64,000 bases of DNA from Candidatus Uhrbacteria bacterium (GCA_018499965.2 JAHBAS020000006.1:1-64000); one strand, 5' to 3'. Shown: positions 29,814-40,123, numbered from the stretch's first letter. Translations and numbers: made by a program. The notes: generated by a model not told the origin, from the letters alone.

Positions 29814-30473
29814 ATGCAACGAAAAAAACTCCGTGCAGTTATTTTTGGTCCTCAGGGTTGCGGCAAAGGTACGCAAGGGGTTTTGTTGAGCGATAAATTT
29901 GATGTTCCGATCGTTGGATCTGGGGAATTGTTTCGTGCGGAAATCGCCAAAGGTTCTCCGCTTGGTCGCATCGCCGAAGAATATACGCGAAGCGGATGTT
30001 TGGCTCCGGATGAATTGGTCAATGGCATCATGAGCAGCCAATTGAAGTCCATGGATCTTTCGCGTGGATTCATTTTGGACGGGTATCCTCGCACTGTTGA
30101 TCAGGCGGGTTTTTTACAGCGCATTCTTCCGATCAATGTCGCAATCTTAATCAAGATTCCAGACGAGGTCGCTGTTCAGCGTTTGCTTTCGCGCATCCAA
30201 TGTCCAAAGTGTAAAACGGTTTACAATACGAGCGAAGCCCGTCCGGCGATTTCCGGCGTATGTGCGGTATGCGGAGGTGCGCTCAAGCGTCGTGACGATG
30301 ATACGGAAGACGCGATTCGAACGCGTTTGGTAAATTACCATTTCATGACTGAGCCACTCGCGCAGTACTATCGCCAAAAGGGGACGCTTCTCATGATCAA
30401 AGGTGATCAGTCTATTGAATACGTGCATAAGGTGATGATGGGGAAGTTGGCGAAACTGGGATTTGGGGTATAG
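29814..30473 (+). CDS. adk: adenylate kinase, zinc-type lid
   Basis: VIFGPQGCGKGTQ; FILDGYPRT; CPKC...CAVCGG. Confidence 0.95.
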   Translation: MQRKKLRAVIFGPQGCGKGTQGVLLSDKFDVPIVGSGELFRAEIAKGSPLGRIAEEYTRSGCLAPDELVNGIMSSQLKSMDLSRGFILDGYPRTVDQAGFLQRILPINVAILIKIPDEVAVQRLLSRIQCPKCKTVYNTSEARPAISGVCAVCGGALKRRDDDTEDAIRTRLVNYHFMTEPLAQYYRQKGTLLMIKGDQSIEYVHKVMMGKLAKLGFGV

Positions 30474-30518
30474 GTTCATCCCTTTACTTCCTTGGCGTTT
30501 CGATTTACCCTCCTTGCT

Positions 30519-31310
30519 ATGGCTCTCATCAAAACACCCAAGGAAATAGCGATTCTAAAGAAAGGCGGGGCTCTCCTTTCATCCGTGCTCCGCGAAGTGC
30601 GCGCGGCTTGCGTGGCCGGCGTAACCACGAAGTCTTTAGATGATCTCGCTCAGAAGCTCATCAAGAAGCATGGCGGAACTCCCTCGTTTTTGAATTATCG
30701 CATCAGCCCGTCTGATCCGGGATATCCGGCTGCTCTTTGCGTATCGGTGAATGACGAAGTGGTCCATGGCATTCCGTCCAAAGATCGTATTATCCAGGAT
30801 GGTGATATCGTGGGATTGGATATCGGTATGTGGCTTGAGGGATTATGTACCGACATGGCGAGTACCGTCATGGTCGGGAACGTGCCGAAGAAAACGCAGG
30901 AACTCGTTCGTGCGACTCGCGAAGGATTGGTGCGTGGCATTTCTACGATTCGCGCCGGAGGAACCGTTGGAGATATCGGCGATGCGATCGAGGCCTTCAT
31001 CAAGCCGAAGGGTTTTGGCATCGTGCGTGATCTCGTTGGGCACGGCGTGGGACACTCGGTTCATGAAGATCCGAACGTTCCGAATTACAGCGAACGAAGC
31101 GCGCACCGTATTCCGCTCGTCACGGGGATGGTCTTGGCGATCGAGCCGATGATTAACCTCAAAGGTTGGCGCATCTATCAGCGCGATGACGGTTGGACAA
31201 TCGCCACGGAAGACGGCAGTCCGAGCGCTCACTTCGAAGTTACAATCGTGGTAACGGATGATGGGTATGAACTCATTACGCCGTTCCCAGACGAGGAAGT
31301 CGCGGCATAG
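30519..31310 (+). CDS. map: type I methionine aminopeptidase
   Basis: IALIKTPKEIAILKKGG-like start; VNDEVVHGIPSKD; DIVGLDIGM; GHGVGHSVHEDPNVPNY. Confidence 0.96.
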   Translation: MALIKTPKEIAILKKGGALLSSVLREVRAACVAGVTTKSLDDLAQKLIKKHGGTPSFLNYRISPSDPGYPAALCVSVNDEVVHGIPSKDRIIQDGDIVGLDIGMWLEGLCTDMASTVMVGNVPKKTQELVRATREGLVRGISTIRAGGTVGDIGDAIEAFIKPKGFGIVRDLVGHGVGHSVHEDPNVPNYSERSAHRIPLVTGMVLAIEPMINLKGWRIYQRDDGWTIATEDGSPSAHFEVTIVVTDDGYELITPFPDEEVAA

Positions 31311-31326
31311 AGCGTTGCTCTACTTT

Positions 31327-31731
31327 ATGCGTATTCTCGGAATCGACTACGGTTCATCTCGCGTAGGTATCGCGCTCGGCGATACGGATGCGCCTCTTGC
31401 GAGCGCGTGGATGGTATTGCAAAACAAGGGAGAGGATTCGTTGATTTCGGAAATTCAAGATGTGGTGAAGCGCGAGATGGCGGAAAAAGTCGTGGTCGGC
31501 ATTCCTCGTCCATTCGCGAATCAATCCGCAGCGAATGATCAGGTTCGCGACATTTTCGCGTTCGTTGAGAAACTTCGCGCCACCGGTCTGGACGTCGACA
31601 CGTTCGATGAATCGCTTACGAGCCGCATCGCTTCCCAGCAAGCGCATGAAAGCGGTCGAAAGGGGAGTCAGGATGACCTCGCGGCTGCGTCGATGCTTCA
31701 GGGTTGGCTGGATCGGAATGTGAGAGAGTAG
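31327..31731 (+). CDS. ruvX: YqgF/RuvX-type Holliday junction resolvase-like protein
   Basis: MRILGIDYGSSRVGIALGDTDAPLA; FDESLTSRIA; KGSQDDLAAASMLQGWLD. Confidence 0.92.
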   Translation: MRILGIDYGSSRVGIALGDTDAPLASAWMVLQNKGEDSLISEIQDVVKREMAEKVVVGIPRPFANQSAANDQVRDIFAFVEKLRATGLDVDTFDESLTSRIASQQAHESGRKGSQDDLAAASMLQGWLDRNVRE

Positions 31732-31806
31732 GGTGTAGAGCGTAGAGGGGGGTGAATATTGTTTGATAAAAGCTTTTGAGAAGTCGGTCTTATTTCGTGC
31801 CCCTGT

Positions 31807-32583
31807 ATGTATCTCCGCGACCATGTCGTTATCCTCCGATCCGATCCGTTCCGTGAACATGATCGACGTATTGTGATGTTTGGGGAGTCGCATGGGTTGC
31901 TTGAAGCCGTTGCACGCGGCGTAGACCGCAAAGAATCGAAACAAGCAGGGCATCTTTTGCCGATGATGGAGGCGGAAGTAATGATCGCCAAGGGTGCGGC
32001 ATTTGATAAGTTGGCTGTAGCGCGCGCGACACGATCCTATCGAACGCTCCGGACGCGCTTGGGGTCGCTCGCGATCGCTGGATCGTTTTTAGATCTCTTC
32101 GAGCGTTTGCAACGCCCGGGAATCGTCGACGCGGGTTCGTATGCTTTACTCACGGACTTGTTAGATATCGCCGATCGTCTTCCAGAAGAACCGTCTATCG
32201 AACGAGCGAAGCTTCTCTTTGCGACTGCAGCCATGAAACTTCTTGATCGAACGGGATTTGCGCCGCAACTCACGCGTTGCGGATTGTGCTATGACGGTTT
32301 TCGTGAAGAAGATGTTCGCCAGCTTCCACAAGACGGGACGATCGTGCACGAAGACTGCTATCGATCCGTTCGCACCGCGCAGCCGAATGCGATGCTGATT
32401 CCGCATACCGTGCGCACGGTCGCGCGGTTTTTACGTGACGAGTCGTTAGAAAAAGCATTATTGATTACGGGCACGTCCCAAAGCTTCGCCGCCGTTTCTT
32501 CAATGGTTTATCGATTCATCCGTCAAACGCCGCTCACGCATGAGCCGCATGGGATGAGTACGATTGCAGTGATGTTGGGGTAG
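31807..32583 (+). CDS. recO: DNA repair protein RecO
   Basis: VVILRSDPFREHDRRIVMFGESHGLLEAVARG; C-terminal zinc-ribbon-like Cys. Confidence 0.85.
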   Translation: MYLRDHVVILRSDPFREHDRRIVMFGESHGLLEAVARGVDRKESKQAGHLLPMMEAEVMIAKGAAFDKLAVARATRSYRTLRTRLGSLAIAGSFLDLFERLQRPGIVDAGSYALLTDLLDIADRLPEEPSIERAKLLFATAAMKLLDRTGFAPQLTRCGLCYDGFREEDVRQLPQDGTIVHEDCYRSVRTAQPNAMLIPHTVRTVARFLRDESLEKALLITGTSQSFAAVSSMVYRFIRQTPLTHEPHGMSTIAVMLG

Positions 32584-32659
32584 ACTTCGTCTATTGATGA
32601 ATTGCGAATTGTTTTTTTATGCCTGCGGCTATAGGTGGTTTTAGATATATCAAGGACAC

Positions 32660-32688
32660 TTGACAAAGTGGCCTTTTTCTGCTATCCT
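32660..32688 (+). promoter_or_regulatory. sigma70-type promoter
   Basis: TTGACA-17 nt-TATCCT. Confidence 0.8.
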
Positions 32689-32800
32689 TCACCGTTATTT
32701 GCTCGAAATAGGTTCGGGCCAAGTAACGCGCACGTTTACCCCGTTCGATCGCGAACGGCGTGTTAGGTTCACAATTTCAGAAAAAGAGAGGAAATTCATC

Positions 32801-34246
32801 ATGAACAAGCTATTCGTTTCGGCTACGTTGACGGCTGTTTTGGCTTTCGTTGCTGCTTGCGGCGGTCGTATGGAGCCTGGCATTCAGGATTCCCAGGCTG
32901 CTGCAGGATATACGTCCGATGACGTCGAAGATGGAATTGGTGGAGAGGTTTCCGCTGGAGGCTCGTCTGCAACCGCAGCACGATCAACCGGAGGAGCGTC
33001 TGTAGTAGCGTCTTCGGCAGGCGGATCTCCCGAAATCATCACGGATGACTTTGGGGGTAATGCATCGACTGGCGACACCTCCTCATCTACGTCGTTCGCG
33101 ACGGGTGGAAGTTCTGCGACGAACGTTGCAGGATCTTCGTCTGTTGCAGCAACCGGAGGATCGTCTGCTATGGCGACTGGCGGTTCTGCTGGAGCGACGA
33201 CGCAGGCATGTGAGCACGAGCTCTCCGTTCAGTCCGCTCAGCACAATCAAGAAACGGTCCTTCCTGGAGAACGGGACGTATCGACATTAACTGTGCGCGT
33301 GACGGCATTGTGCCAAGACGTTCACATTCGCAAGATGTCTTTTCAGTTTTCAGCCCTCACGAAAGACGTTGCTGGCAAAGGTCCGTTTCGTAGCGGAGGT
33401 GTAGAAAACTTTACGAATATCCGGCTCATGAATCCAGGGAATGTGACATATGCCGGACCAACAGCGCTCGTCTCAACGACGAAGGAAGAGGTTAACCTCG
33501 CGACCTTCGTTGATGCGATCACTGTTCCTGCATATACGACGCATACGTTCACCGTGAAGGTGGATGTCTCGCCGGATTTCTCGTCGCCTCTGAAAGATAG
33601 TCAGTATTCCGTCGCGTTTTACGCCTTGGAGACGGAGGGTTCGCCTGTTCGTCTGTTGCAAGGGATGACAGAAAGCTTCCCGCGGAATACATTCGGTTTC
33701 CCGCGGCTCGATTCTATCGGGATGCCAACGCCATTCTTCACGGTCGCATTGGTCGGGAAAGAAGCTCCTGTTCACATCAGTTTGGCGCCAACAACGCCCC
33801 CTGGTCGGACGATGAGTATCGATGAAGCTGAGGGCACGATGATCGCGAATGACGAAAGGCTTCGCGTCGTCGTGACTGCGAAGGATAGGGATACGAATTT
33901 CAAGGGCTTGATCATCCGTCGTTCGGGAACGTCTACGGCTCCTATCACATCCGCGCTCGTGGGTGATAATGTCGGTAGTGAGACATTCGTCGAAACTGTC
34001 GATAATGCCACCGGAACAATCGTAGCGGTTCCAAACGGCGGCGTTCGGGTTATTCCGGCAAACACGTCGCTCACATTGTACGTGCACACGACCTTCGATG
34101 TTCGAGAAGAAGATAATGGAAAGACGGTCTCGTTTGGTGTCGAGAGTCTTTCGGATGTGTTCTCGCCTGTTACGGGAGATTCCGGTTTCCCGATTCGTGG
34201 CAATACGTTCACGTTCACAAACATCCAGTCATTCCCTCTCAACTAG
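32801..34246 (+). CDS. probable secreted lipoprotein with Gly/Ser/Ala-rich linker
   Basis: MNKLFVSATLTAVLAFVAAC lipobox-like signal; SD gagaggaaattc; ATGGSSA-type low complexity. Confidence 0.75.
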   Translation: MNKLFVSATLTAVLAFVAACGGRMEPGIQDSQAAAGYTSDDVEDGIGGEVSAGGSSATAARSTGGASVVASSAGGSPEIITDDFGGNASTGDTSSSTSFATGGSSATNVAGSSSVAATGGSSAMATGGSAGATTQACEHELSVQSAQHNQETVLPGERDVSTLTVRVTALCQDVHIRKMSFQFSALTKDVAGKGPFRSGGVENFTNIRLMNPGNVTYAGPTALVSTTKEEVNLATFVDAITVPAYTTHTFTVKVDVSPDFSSPLKDSQYSVAFYALETEGSPVRLLQGMTESFPRNTFGFPRLDSIGMPTPFFTVALVGKEAPVHISLAPTTPPGRTMSIDEAEGTMIANDERLRVVVTAKDRDTNFKGLIIRRSGTSTAPITSALVGDNVGSETFVETVDNATGTIVAVPNGGVRVIPANTSLTLYVHTTFDVREEDNGKTVSFGVESLSDVFSPVTGDSGFPIRGNTFTFTNIQSFPLN

Positions 34247-34293
34247 TTCGTTCTTTCTTTGCAAGTAGGTGTATTACACCGAACGCTTTTGCT

Positions 34294-34330
34294 CGCACCC
34301 CATCAAGGTCTACTTGGTGGGGTGTTTGCA
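34294..34330 (+). terminator. intrinsic terminator
   Basis: caccccatcaag...cttggtggggtgttt. Confidence 0.65.
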
Positions 34331-34380
34331 TATCCAGCCCTCTTTTCCGTTCGCTTCAAACCACGTACACTGTGTGAGCT

Positions 34381-34971
34381 ATGTCTGTCCCAGAAGCAAT
34401 CATCAAACATAAAATCGTCGTTGGCTCGGCAATCACCGTCATTCTCATCCTTCTTGGCGGTTTTTTGTACATGCAGCAGGAGGGTGAAGAGCAGGAAAAT
34501 CTTGCAGAAGAAAAAACGCCATCTATTGAAGTTCGGATTATCAAAGAAGGTGAGGAATGCGGTGGAGCAGATACGGCGTGCGGACCAGGTCTTACATGTG
34601 CGTCTCCGGAAACGGGGAAGCGAACCTGCGTCTCGATCGCTCCGGACGGACATCCGTTCATTGCCGCCATCCTTCCGGAGGGTATGACCTTGGAATCCGG
34701 AGCCTATCGGGCGGATGCCGGAAAGCCGATTCAGGTAACGGTTCGGGCTGTGAATGTAACCGGAGGGGCATTATATCTTAAGCCAATGGGCTCAAATGAC
34801 CAGGAGATGAGTCCAAATGAAAAAGTAGCAGATCTCACCCCTCGGGCGGTTGCGAACGAGTATGAGGGCATGTTTGCGCTTGGCGATAAAATGCAAGGTG
34901 GACTTTACGCCGTTATGCAGGCAAAAGATGGACAAGAAGTCCGATTATCGGTTAATGTAGCAGCAAGATAG
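34381..34971 (+). CDS. hypothetical membrane-anchored protein
   Basis: One N-terminal TM (VVGSAITVILILLGGFLYM) and a soluble domain. Confidence 0.65.
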   Translation: MSVPEAIIKHKIVVGSAITVILILLGGFLYMQQEGEEQENLAEEKTPSIEVRIIKEGEECGGADTACGPGLTCASPETGKRTCVSIAPDGHPFIAAILPEGMTLESGAYRADAGKPIQVTVRAVNVTGGALYLKPMGSNDQEMSPNEKVADLTPRAVANEYEGMFALGDKMQGGLYAVMQAKDGQEVRLSVNVAAR

Positions 34972-35033
34972 GACCGTGGGCCCGGGAGCCTGTCCCGACG
35001 GATCCGTAGGTCTAAATCCAAATTGAATTATCT

Positions 35034-36431
35034 ATGAAACGAACAATGATTGGCGAGACATCCTCGCTTGCAGGACAGACGGTGCTCTTGAAGGGCTGGG
35101 TGAATGCTCGTCGTGATATGGGCAAGGTTTGTTTTATCGACTTGCGTGATCGCACGGGGATTCTTCAGGTCGTGCTCGTGCCATCCGTGCTTGGGGAGGA
35201 AGGGAAAGAATTGATGAAAGGCTTGCGTTCGGAATACGTACTTGCGATCGAAGGTGAAATCAAAGACCGTGATGCCAAGTCGATCAACGAAAATATCCCA
35301 ACCGGAAAGATCGAAATGCTCGCCACGAAGATCACGATTTTGAATGCCGCAAAAACGCCTCCGTTTGAATTGGATAAAGACACGCGCGGCATCAACGAAG
35401 AAGTCCGCTTGAAATATCGCTACCTCGACCTTCGCACGGAACGCATGCAGAAGAATATCCGTTTGCGTGATCGTGTGATGCAACATTCTCGTCAGTTCTT
35501 GGCGAAAGAGGGGTTCACGGAAATCGAAACACCGATGCTCACGAAGGGAACGCCAGAAGGTTCCCGCGAATTCATCGTGCCAAGTCGTTTGCATCCGGAA
35601 AATTTCTACGTGCTCCCACAATCTCCGCAACAGTTCAAACAGCTTCTCATGGTGGCAGGCGTTGAGCGCTACTTCCAATTCGCTCGTTGTTTGCGCGATG
35701 AAGACCAGCGCGGAGACCGTCAGCCGGAGTTCACGCAGTGCGACTTGGAAATGTCTTTCGTGGAACGTGAAGACGTGATGGATCTCGTGGAACGCTTGAT
35801 GACGGATATGGTGAAAACCGTGACGCCGGAAAAGGTGATCGCACAAACGCCATTCCCGGTGATGACGTATAAGGAGGCTATGGAAAAGTACGGATCCGAC
35901 AAGCCGGATCTTCGCAAAGACAAGAATGATCCGAATGAAATGGCGTTTTGCTGGGTGGTTGACTTCCCGATGTTCGAAACGCTCGATGACGGATCCGTGC
36001 AGGCCATGCATCACCCGTTCTGTTCGGTGAATCCAGAGGACCGCGAAAAGTTGATGAGCGGAAACGACATGATGTCGATTCGCGCGAATGCGTACGATCT
36101 CGTATGCAATGGCTATGAAATTTGGGGCGGTTCCATTCGTATCCACGAACGCGATGTGCAGAATCGCATCTTCGAATTGCTCGGACTCTCGCCGGAAGAA
36201 ATTCAAACCAAGTTCGGTCATATGCTCGAAGCCTTTGAATTCGGCGCGCCTCCGCATGGCGGCATCGCATCCGGCTTCGATCGCGTCATGATGATCTTGT
36301 GCAATGAACCGAATATCCGCGAAGTCATCGCCTTCCCAAAGACCGGCGACGCCCGCGACCTCTTGATGAATGCTCCAAGTCCGCTCCCAAAGAAATCTTT
36401 GGATGAAGCGAATATCCAGGTGAAGAAGTAA
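35034..36431 (+). CDS. aspS: aspartyl-tRNA synthetase (bacterial-type, GAD domain absent)
   Basis: RDRTGILQVV; KYRYLDLRTERMQKNIRLR; GSREFIVPSR; LPQSPQQFKQLLMVAGVERYFQFARCLRDEDQRGDRQPEFTQ; HGGIASGFDRVMM. Confidence 0.95.
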   Translation: MKRTMIGETSSLAGQTVLLKGWVNARRDMGKVCFIDLRDRTGILQVVLVPSVLGEEGKELMKGLRSEYVLAIEGEIKDRDAKSINENIPTGKIEMLATKITILNAAKTPPFELDKDTRGINEEVRLKYRYLDLRTERMQKNIRLRDRVMQHSRQFLAKEGFTEIETPMLTKGTPEGSREFIVPSRLHPENFYVLPQSPQQFKQLLMVAGVERYFQFARCLRDEDQRGDRQPEFTQCDLEMSFVEREDVMDLVERLMTDMVKTVTPEKVIAQTPFPVMTYKEAMEKYGSDKPDLRKDKNDPNEMAFCWVVDFPMFETLDDGSVQAMHHPFCSVNPEDREKLMSGNDMMSIRANAYDLVCNGYEIWGGSIRIHERDVQNRIFELLGLSPEEIQTKFGHMLEAFEFGAPPHGGIASGFDRVMMILCNEPNIREVIAFPKTGDARDLLMNAPSPLPKKSLDEANIQVKK

Positions 36432-36448
36432 GAGAGAAGAATAAGAGA

Positions 36449-36480
36449 AAAGAGCGGGTGAAGAGCCTGCTCTTTTTTTG
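36449..36480 (+). terminator. intrinsic terminator
   Basis: agagcgggtgaagagcctgctcttttttt. Confidence 0.6.
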
Positions 36481-36561
36481 ATGCGCTCCCTGGATGACGA
36501 AAAGAGATGCCAAGTAGGCTATATCTGGAAAAATCTTCGCAAATCCGCTAACCTTCCTCCT

Positions 36562-37305
36562 ATGCCGGTGACGTTCCGCGTTGAGCGCTTTGAGGGGCCT
36601 TTGGACCTCCTTTTGCAACTCGTGGAGCGGGAAGAGCTTGATATTAGCGAGGTTTCTTTGACCACCGTGGCAGAGCAGTACGTGGAGCATGTGCGTACGA
36701 ATAAAGGGCATATTCCGCCGGAAGAGTTGGCGGATTTTTTAGTGGTTGCGGCAAAGCTCGTGTACCTCAAGTCCCGCTTGCTCATGCCAACGCTTGAGGA
36801 TGAAGAGTTGGACGAAGGGCCGGACTTGGCTACGCAGTTGCGTCTCTATCAGAGATTCATGGGTGCGGCGACTAAGTTGCAGGAGCGTTGGGAGGCGGGG
36901 CATGTGTGCTACGGTCGCGATCCAAAGCCAGTCCGTTCATTGCAACCAACGTTTGCACCTCCACCGGATCTTACGCATGAACTTCTCTCGTCCATCATGT
37001 TGCATGTGATTGCGCGTCTCAAGCCGGTCGTGCGCATGCCGCAAGCAGCGATTCGTCGTATCGTTCGCATTCAGGATAAGATCGGTGAGTTGGCCGCGCG
37101 ATTGCGAAACATGGCAAAGTTCACATTCTCGAATTTTGTGTCGCAAGCAAAAGATAAGCAAGAACGGCTCGTCTCATTCCTCGCCCTCCTCGAACTCGTC
37201 AAACAGCGCGTGGTCACGGTCGATCAGCAGGGGATTTTCGAGGATATCGATATTGCCGCAAACGACTTGGATCGGCTGGCGGATTTAAAGATTGAATTTG
37301 TATGA
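36562..37305 (+). CDS. scpA: segregation and condensation protein A
   Basis: FEGPLDLLLQLVEREELDISEVSLTTVAEQY; ELADFLVVAAKLVYLKSRLLMP. Confidence 0.92.
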   Translation: MPVTFRVERFEGPLDLLLQLVEREELDISEVSLTTVAEQYVEHVRTNKGHIPPEELADFLVVAAKLVYLKSRLLMPTLEDEELDEGPDLATQLRLYQRFMGAATKLQERWEAGHVCYGRDPKPVRSLQPTFAPPPDLTHELLSSIMLHVIARLKPVVRMPQAAIRRIVRIQDKIGELAARLRNMAKFTFSNFVSQAKDKQERLVSFLALLELVKQRVVTVDQQGIFEDIDIAANDLDRLADLKIEFV

Positions 37306-37327
37306 GGTAGATGATTGTTTGCGAGTT

Positions 37328-37396
37328 GACGAGTTGTCGTGTTAACGGGTTTATGAAAAACCCGTTAACCCGCAAACCCGTTAACCCGCCAACGCC
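37328..37396 (+). repeat. intergenic inverted/direct repeat built on aacccgttaac
   Basis: gttaacgggttt-atgaaa-aacccgttaacccgcaaacccgttaacccgcc. Confidence 0.75.
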
Positions 37397-37422
37397 TTCC
37401 TCGATCCGTTGACGTGTTGTCT

Positions 37423-38031
37423 ATGTCTCTCTCCCATCAACTCGAAGCTATCCTATTCGCCGGTGCGCGATCGTTCAGTCTGAAACGGCTGGCGGATGTA
37501 ACGTCGTCCGCGAGTGCGGATGTTGAGGCGGCACTTGCGGAATTGTCGGAACGATTGGAGCAAACATCGCTCATGGTGCAGCGCGCGGGGAATGACGTGC
37601 AGCTCGTGACGAAGCCGGAATATGCAACGACCGTGCAGCAAGTCGTCAAAGATGAACTCCATGGAGAGCTGACGCGCCCGGCGCTCGAAGCGTTGACTAT
37701 CCTTGCGTATCGCGGTCCGCTTACGCGTCCGGAATTGGAGCAGATTCGTGGCGTGCACTCGTCCATGATTTTGCGCAATCTCATGCTTCGCGGATTGGTG
37801 GAAGAAAAAGAAGATACGCGTCTCGGTCAACCAACCTATGCGGTGACGCTCGATTTCTTGCGACATATCGGCGTGGCATCCGTGGAAGAACTTCCATCAT
37901 ATGAAGATTTGCGTGGACATCAGCACGTGGTTGATATCCTGAATGACTTGCAAGAGAAGTCAGGAGAAAAGGGGGAGGGGGCGTCGGAAGGTTCGAATAA
38001 CGAAGAGGGTAAAGATACGATTGTGGTATGA
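37423..38031 (+). CDS. scpB: segregation and condensation protein B
   Basis: LSHQLEAILFAGARSFSLKRLADV; RPALEALTILAYRGPLTRPELEQIRGVHSSMILRNLMLRGLVEEK. Confidence 0.92.
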   Translation: MSLSHQLEAILFAGARSFSLKRLADVTSSASADVEAALAELSERLEQTSLMVQRAGNDVQLVTKPEYATTVQQVVKDELHGELTRPALEALTILAYRGPLTRPELEQIRGVHSSMILRNLMLRGLVEEKEDTRLGQPTYAVTLDFLRHIGVASVEELPSYEDLRGHQHVVDILNDLQEKSGEKGEGASEGSNNEEGKDTIVV

Positions 38032-38942
38032 CATTGAATGGTTTCGTGGCGCTCGCTGCAGCGCTTGTGGTTCAGGCGAATCCTTCGCCCGCAGCGCTTC
38101 CGCAGCAGCTTGATATTCAGCCGGTGTATCGTATTGCCGTAAGTACGCCGATGCGTCCGGAACGCGTACGTCCGGATTCCTACGGCGTTAAAACCACGGC
38201 TGGTTCTGCGATCGTGGCGGACGTTTCCAGTGGCGCTGTTCTATATTCCAAGAAGGCTACCGTCGCACGGCCGATCGCATCGATTTCAAAAGTCATGACT
38301 GCGATGGTGCTTATTGATGCAGGATTGAAGCCGGATGAATTACTTACGGTTCGCGCGACGCATATCGAAGCGATTGGAAGTCATGCGTTTAACGACGGAG
38401 ATACGGTAAAGCGCGGAGAAGCGTTGCGCGCGATGCTCGTAGAGTCTTCGAATGAGATCGCGAACGCATTCGCTGACGCATACGAAGGCGGTCGACAAGC
38501 ATTCGTAGACGCGATGAATGAAAAAGCGCGCACGCTCGGATTGGAACAAACGCATTTTGAGGATCCGAGCGGTATCAGTCCACGAAATGCGGGGAGCGCA
38601 CTTGATGTGGCGCGTATGCTCCGAAGCGCGTTGGCGTATTCCGAGATTCGTGACGCCACGCAGTCCCCGGCCTATTTCTTGAAAACAACGGCTGGACGAT
38701 CCATCAAAATCGAACCGACGAATCAACTTTTAGATTCGTATTTGAATAAAGACACCTACCGTATCACGCTCGGAAAAACGGGATCATTGCCAGAGGCGGG
38801 ATTCTGTTTGGCGATGGTGACGCGTAAAGCAGAGGGTCAGCAAGTGATTTCCGTTGTACTCGGAAGCGATTCACATCCCTCGCGCTTTCAAGACGTAAAA
38901 GCGCTTACCGCCTGGACGTTTGAAGCATTCGCCTGGAAGTAG
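38028..38942 (+). CDS. serine-type D-Ala-D-Ala carboxypeptidase (S11-like)
   Basis: RPIASISKVMTAMVL (SxxK), ESSNEIA (SxN), LGKTGSLPEAGFC (KTG). Confidence 0.92.
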   Translation: MTLNGFVALAAALVVQANPSPAALPQQLDIQPVYRIAVSTPMRPERVRPDSYGVKTTAGSAIVADVSSGAVLYSKKATVARPIASISKVMTAMVLIDAGLKPDELLTVRATHIEAIGSHAFNDGDTVKRGEALRAMLVESSNEIANAFADAYEGGRQAFVDAMNEKARTLGLEQTHFEDPSGISPRNAGSALDVARMLRSALAYSEIRDATQSPAYFLKTTAGRSIKIEPTNQLLDSYLNKDTYRITLGKTGSLPEAGFCLAMVTRKAEGQQVISVVLGSDSHPSRFQDVKALTAWTFEAFAWK

Positions 38943-38947
38943 TTCGT

Positions 38948-40069
38948 ATGATCGTGGGTTTTGATCTTCGCTCCATTCCATCCGGACACCCTGGTGCAGG
39001 CGTGGCGCATGCGGCGATCCATATGGCGCGGGCTATGGAGAAAAGCATTCCGTCATCGTGTCAGATTCGGGCATACGCCTTAGAAGGCGCGACTGTGCCG
39101 ATCGCCTCGGAGTGCATTCGATTGTCTTCTGGTCGCCGATCAAAGCTCGTTGCGGCTTTGCGCGAGCATCCGTGCGATATTCTCTTTTGCTTTTCCGGTG
39201 CTGTTCCGTTGTTTTTGCCCGTTCCTGCGATTCCATGGGTCCATGATCTGGATATCTTTGAACATCCGGAATGGTTTCCGCAGTCCAGGTGGAAACGTCT
39301 GTTGACGACGAATATTTTTCTTCGTGGCCTACGGAAAGCGCCGATAGTTTGTGCTTCCACGGAATACGCAAAGCAGCAGGTTTTCGATATCGCAAAGATA
39401 TCGCCGGATCGTGTTATCGTGACCGGTGAGGGCGGGGATGAATTCGGATCAGCGATGGATTGGGAAGATTTGGTGGATGCACGTCGATCTGCGCGCGCCG
39501 AACTCGCATCGAGTTTGAAGATGACACGCCCGTTCGTGCTCCTTTTCGGGACGTTCGAACCGCGAAAGAACGCGCCGTTCATCCTTTCGTGTTGGGCGGA
39601 TATTATTCGACAACTGCCAGGCATTGATCTCGTGATCGCCGGTCGGGACGGATGGAAGATGGAGTCGCTTTCAAAAGCGCTCGCGTGGACGCAGACGACA
39701 TGTAAGGAGATGGATACGCGCATCATCCGTCTTCCGGATGTCTCGGATGTGTTGCGCATGGATTTGCTTCGAGGTGCGATGCTGCTTGTGACGCCGTCTT
39801 TTTCCGAAGGATTCGGTCTGGCTCCGTTGGAAGCGATTCAAAACGGCACGCCGGCATTTGTTTCGGATCGTGGGGCATTGCCGGAGGTCTTCGGTCCGGG
39901 GGAGTGGGTATTGCCGTTAAAGCGCGAGGTGTGGATCCAGGCGATCGTCCGCGGAATGTCCGATGCGCTTTTTCGAGGGAATATTTTCGAAGCGCAACGC
40001 GAGTTGTGCGAACGATGGTCTTGGGCAAAATCAGCAGAGGCGGCGTGGAGGGCGATCGGTTCACGGTAG
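38948..40069 (+). CDS. GT-B glycosyltransferase (group 1)
   Basis: FVLLFGTFEPRKNAPFILSCW; VTPSFSEGFGLAPLEAIQNGTPAFVSDRGALPEV. Confidence 0.9.
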   Translation: MIVGFDLRSIPSGHPGAGVAHAAIHMARAMEKSIPSSCQIRAYALEGATVPIASECIRLSSGRRSKLVAALREHPCDILFCFSGAVPLFLPVPAIPWVHDLDIFEHPEWFPQSRWKRLLTTNIFLRGLRKAPIVCASTEYAKQQVFDIAKISPDRVIVTGEGGDEFGSAMDWEDLVDARRSARAELASSLKMTRPFVLLFGTFEPRKNAPFILSCWADIIRQLPGIDLVIAGRDGWKMESLSKALAWTQTTCKEMDTRIIRLPDVSDVLRMDLLRGAMLLVTPSFSEGFGLAPLEAIQNGTPAFVSDRGALPEVFGPGEWVLPLKREVWIQAIVRGMSDALFRGNIFEAQRELCERWSWAKSAEAAWRAIGSR

Positions 40070-40123
40070 GTGTTGTAACCTTCTCATTTACCAATCATCT
40101 CAAGAGTGTCATCATAAAAATCT

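Noticed and set aside
35028-36257. 409-aa minus-strand ORF opposite aspS
   Set aside because: Antisense shadow; composition (His/Phe/Arg-rich) and full overlap with a conserved gene.
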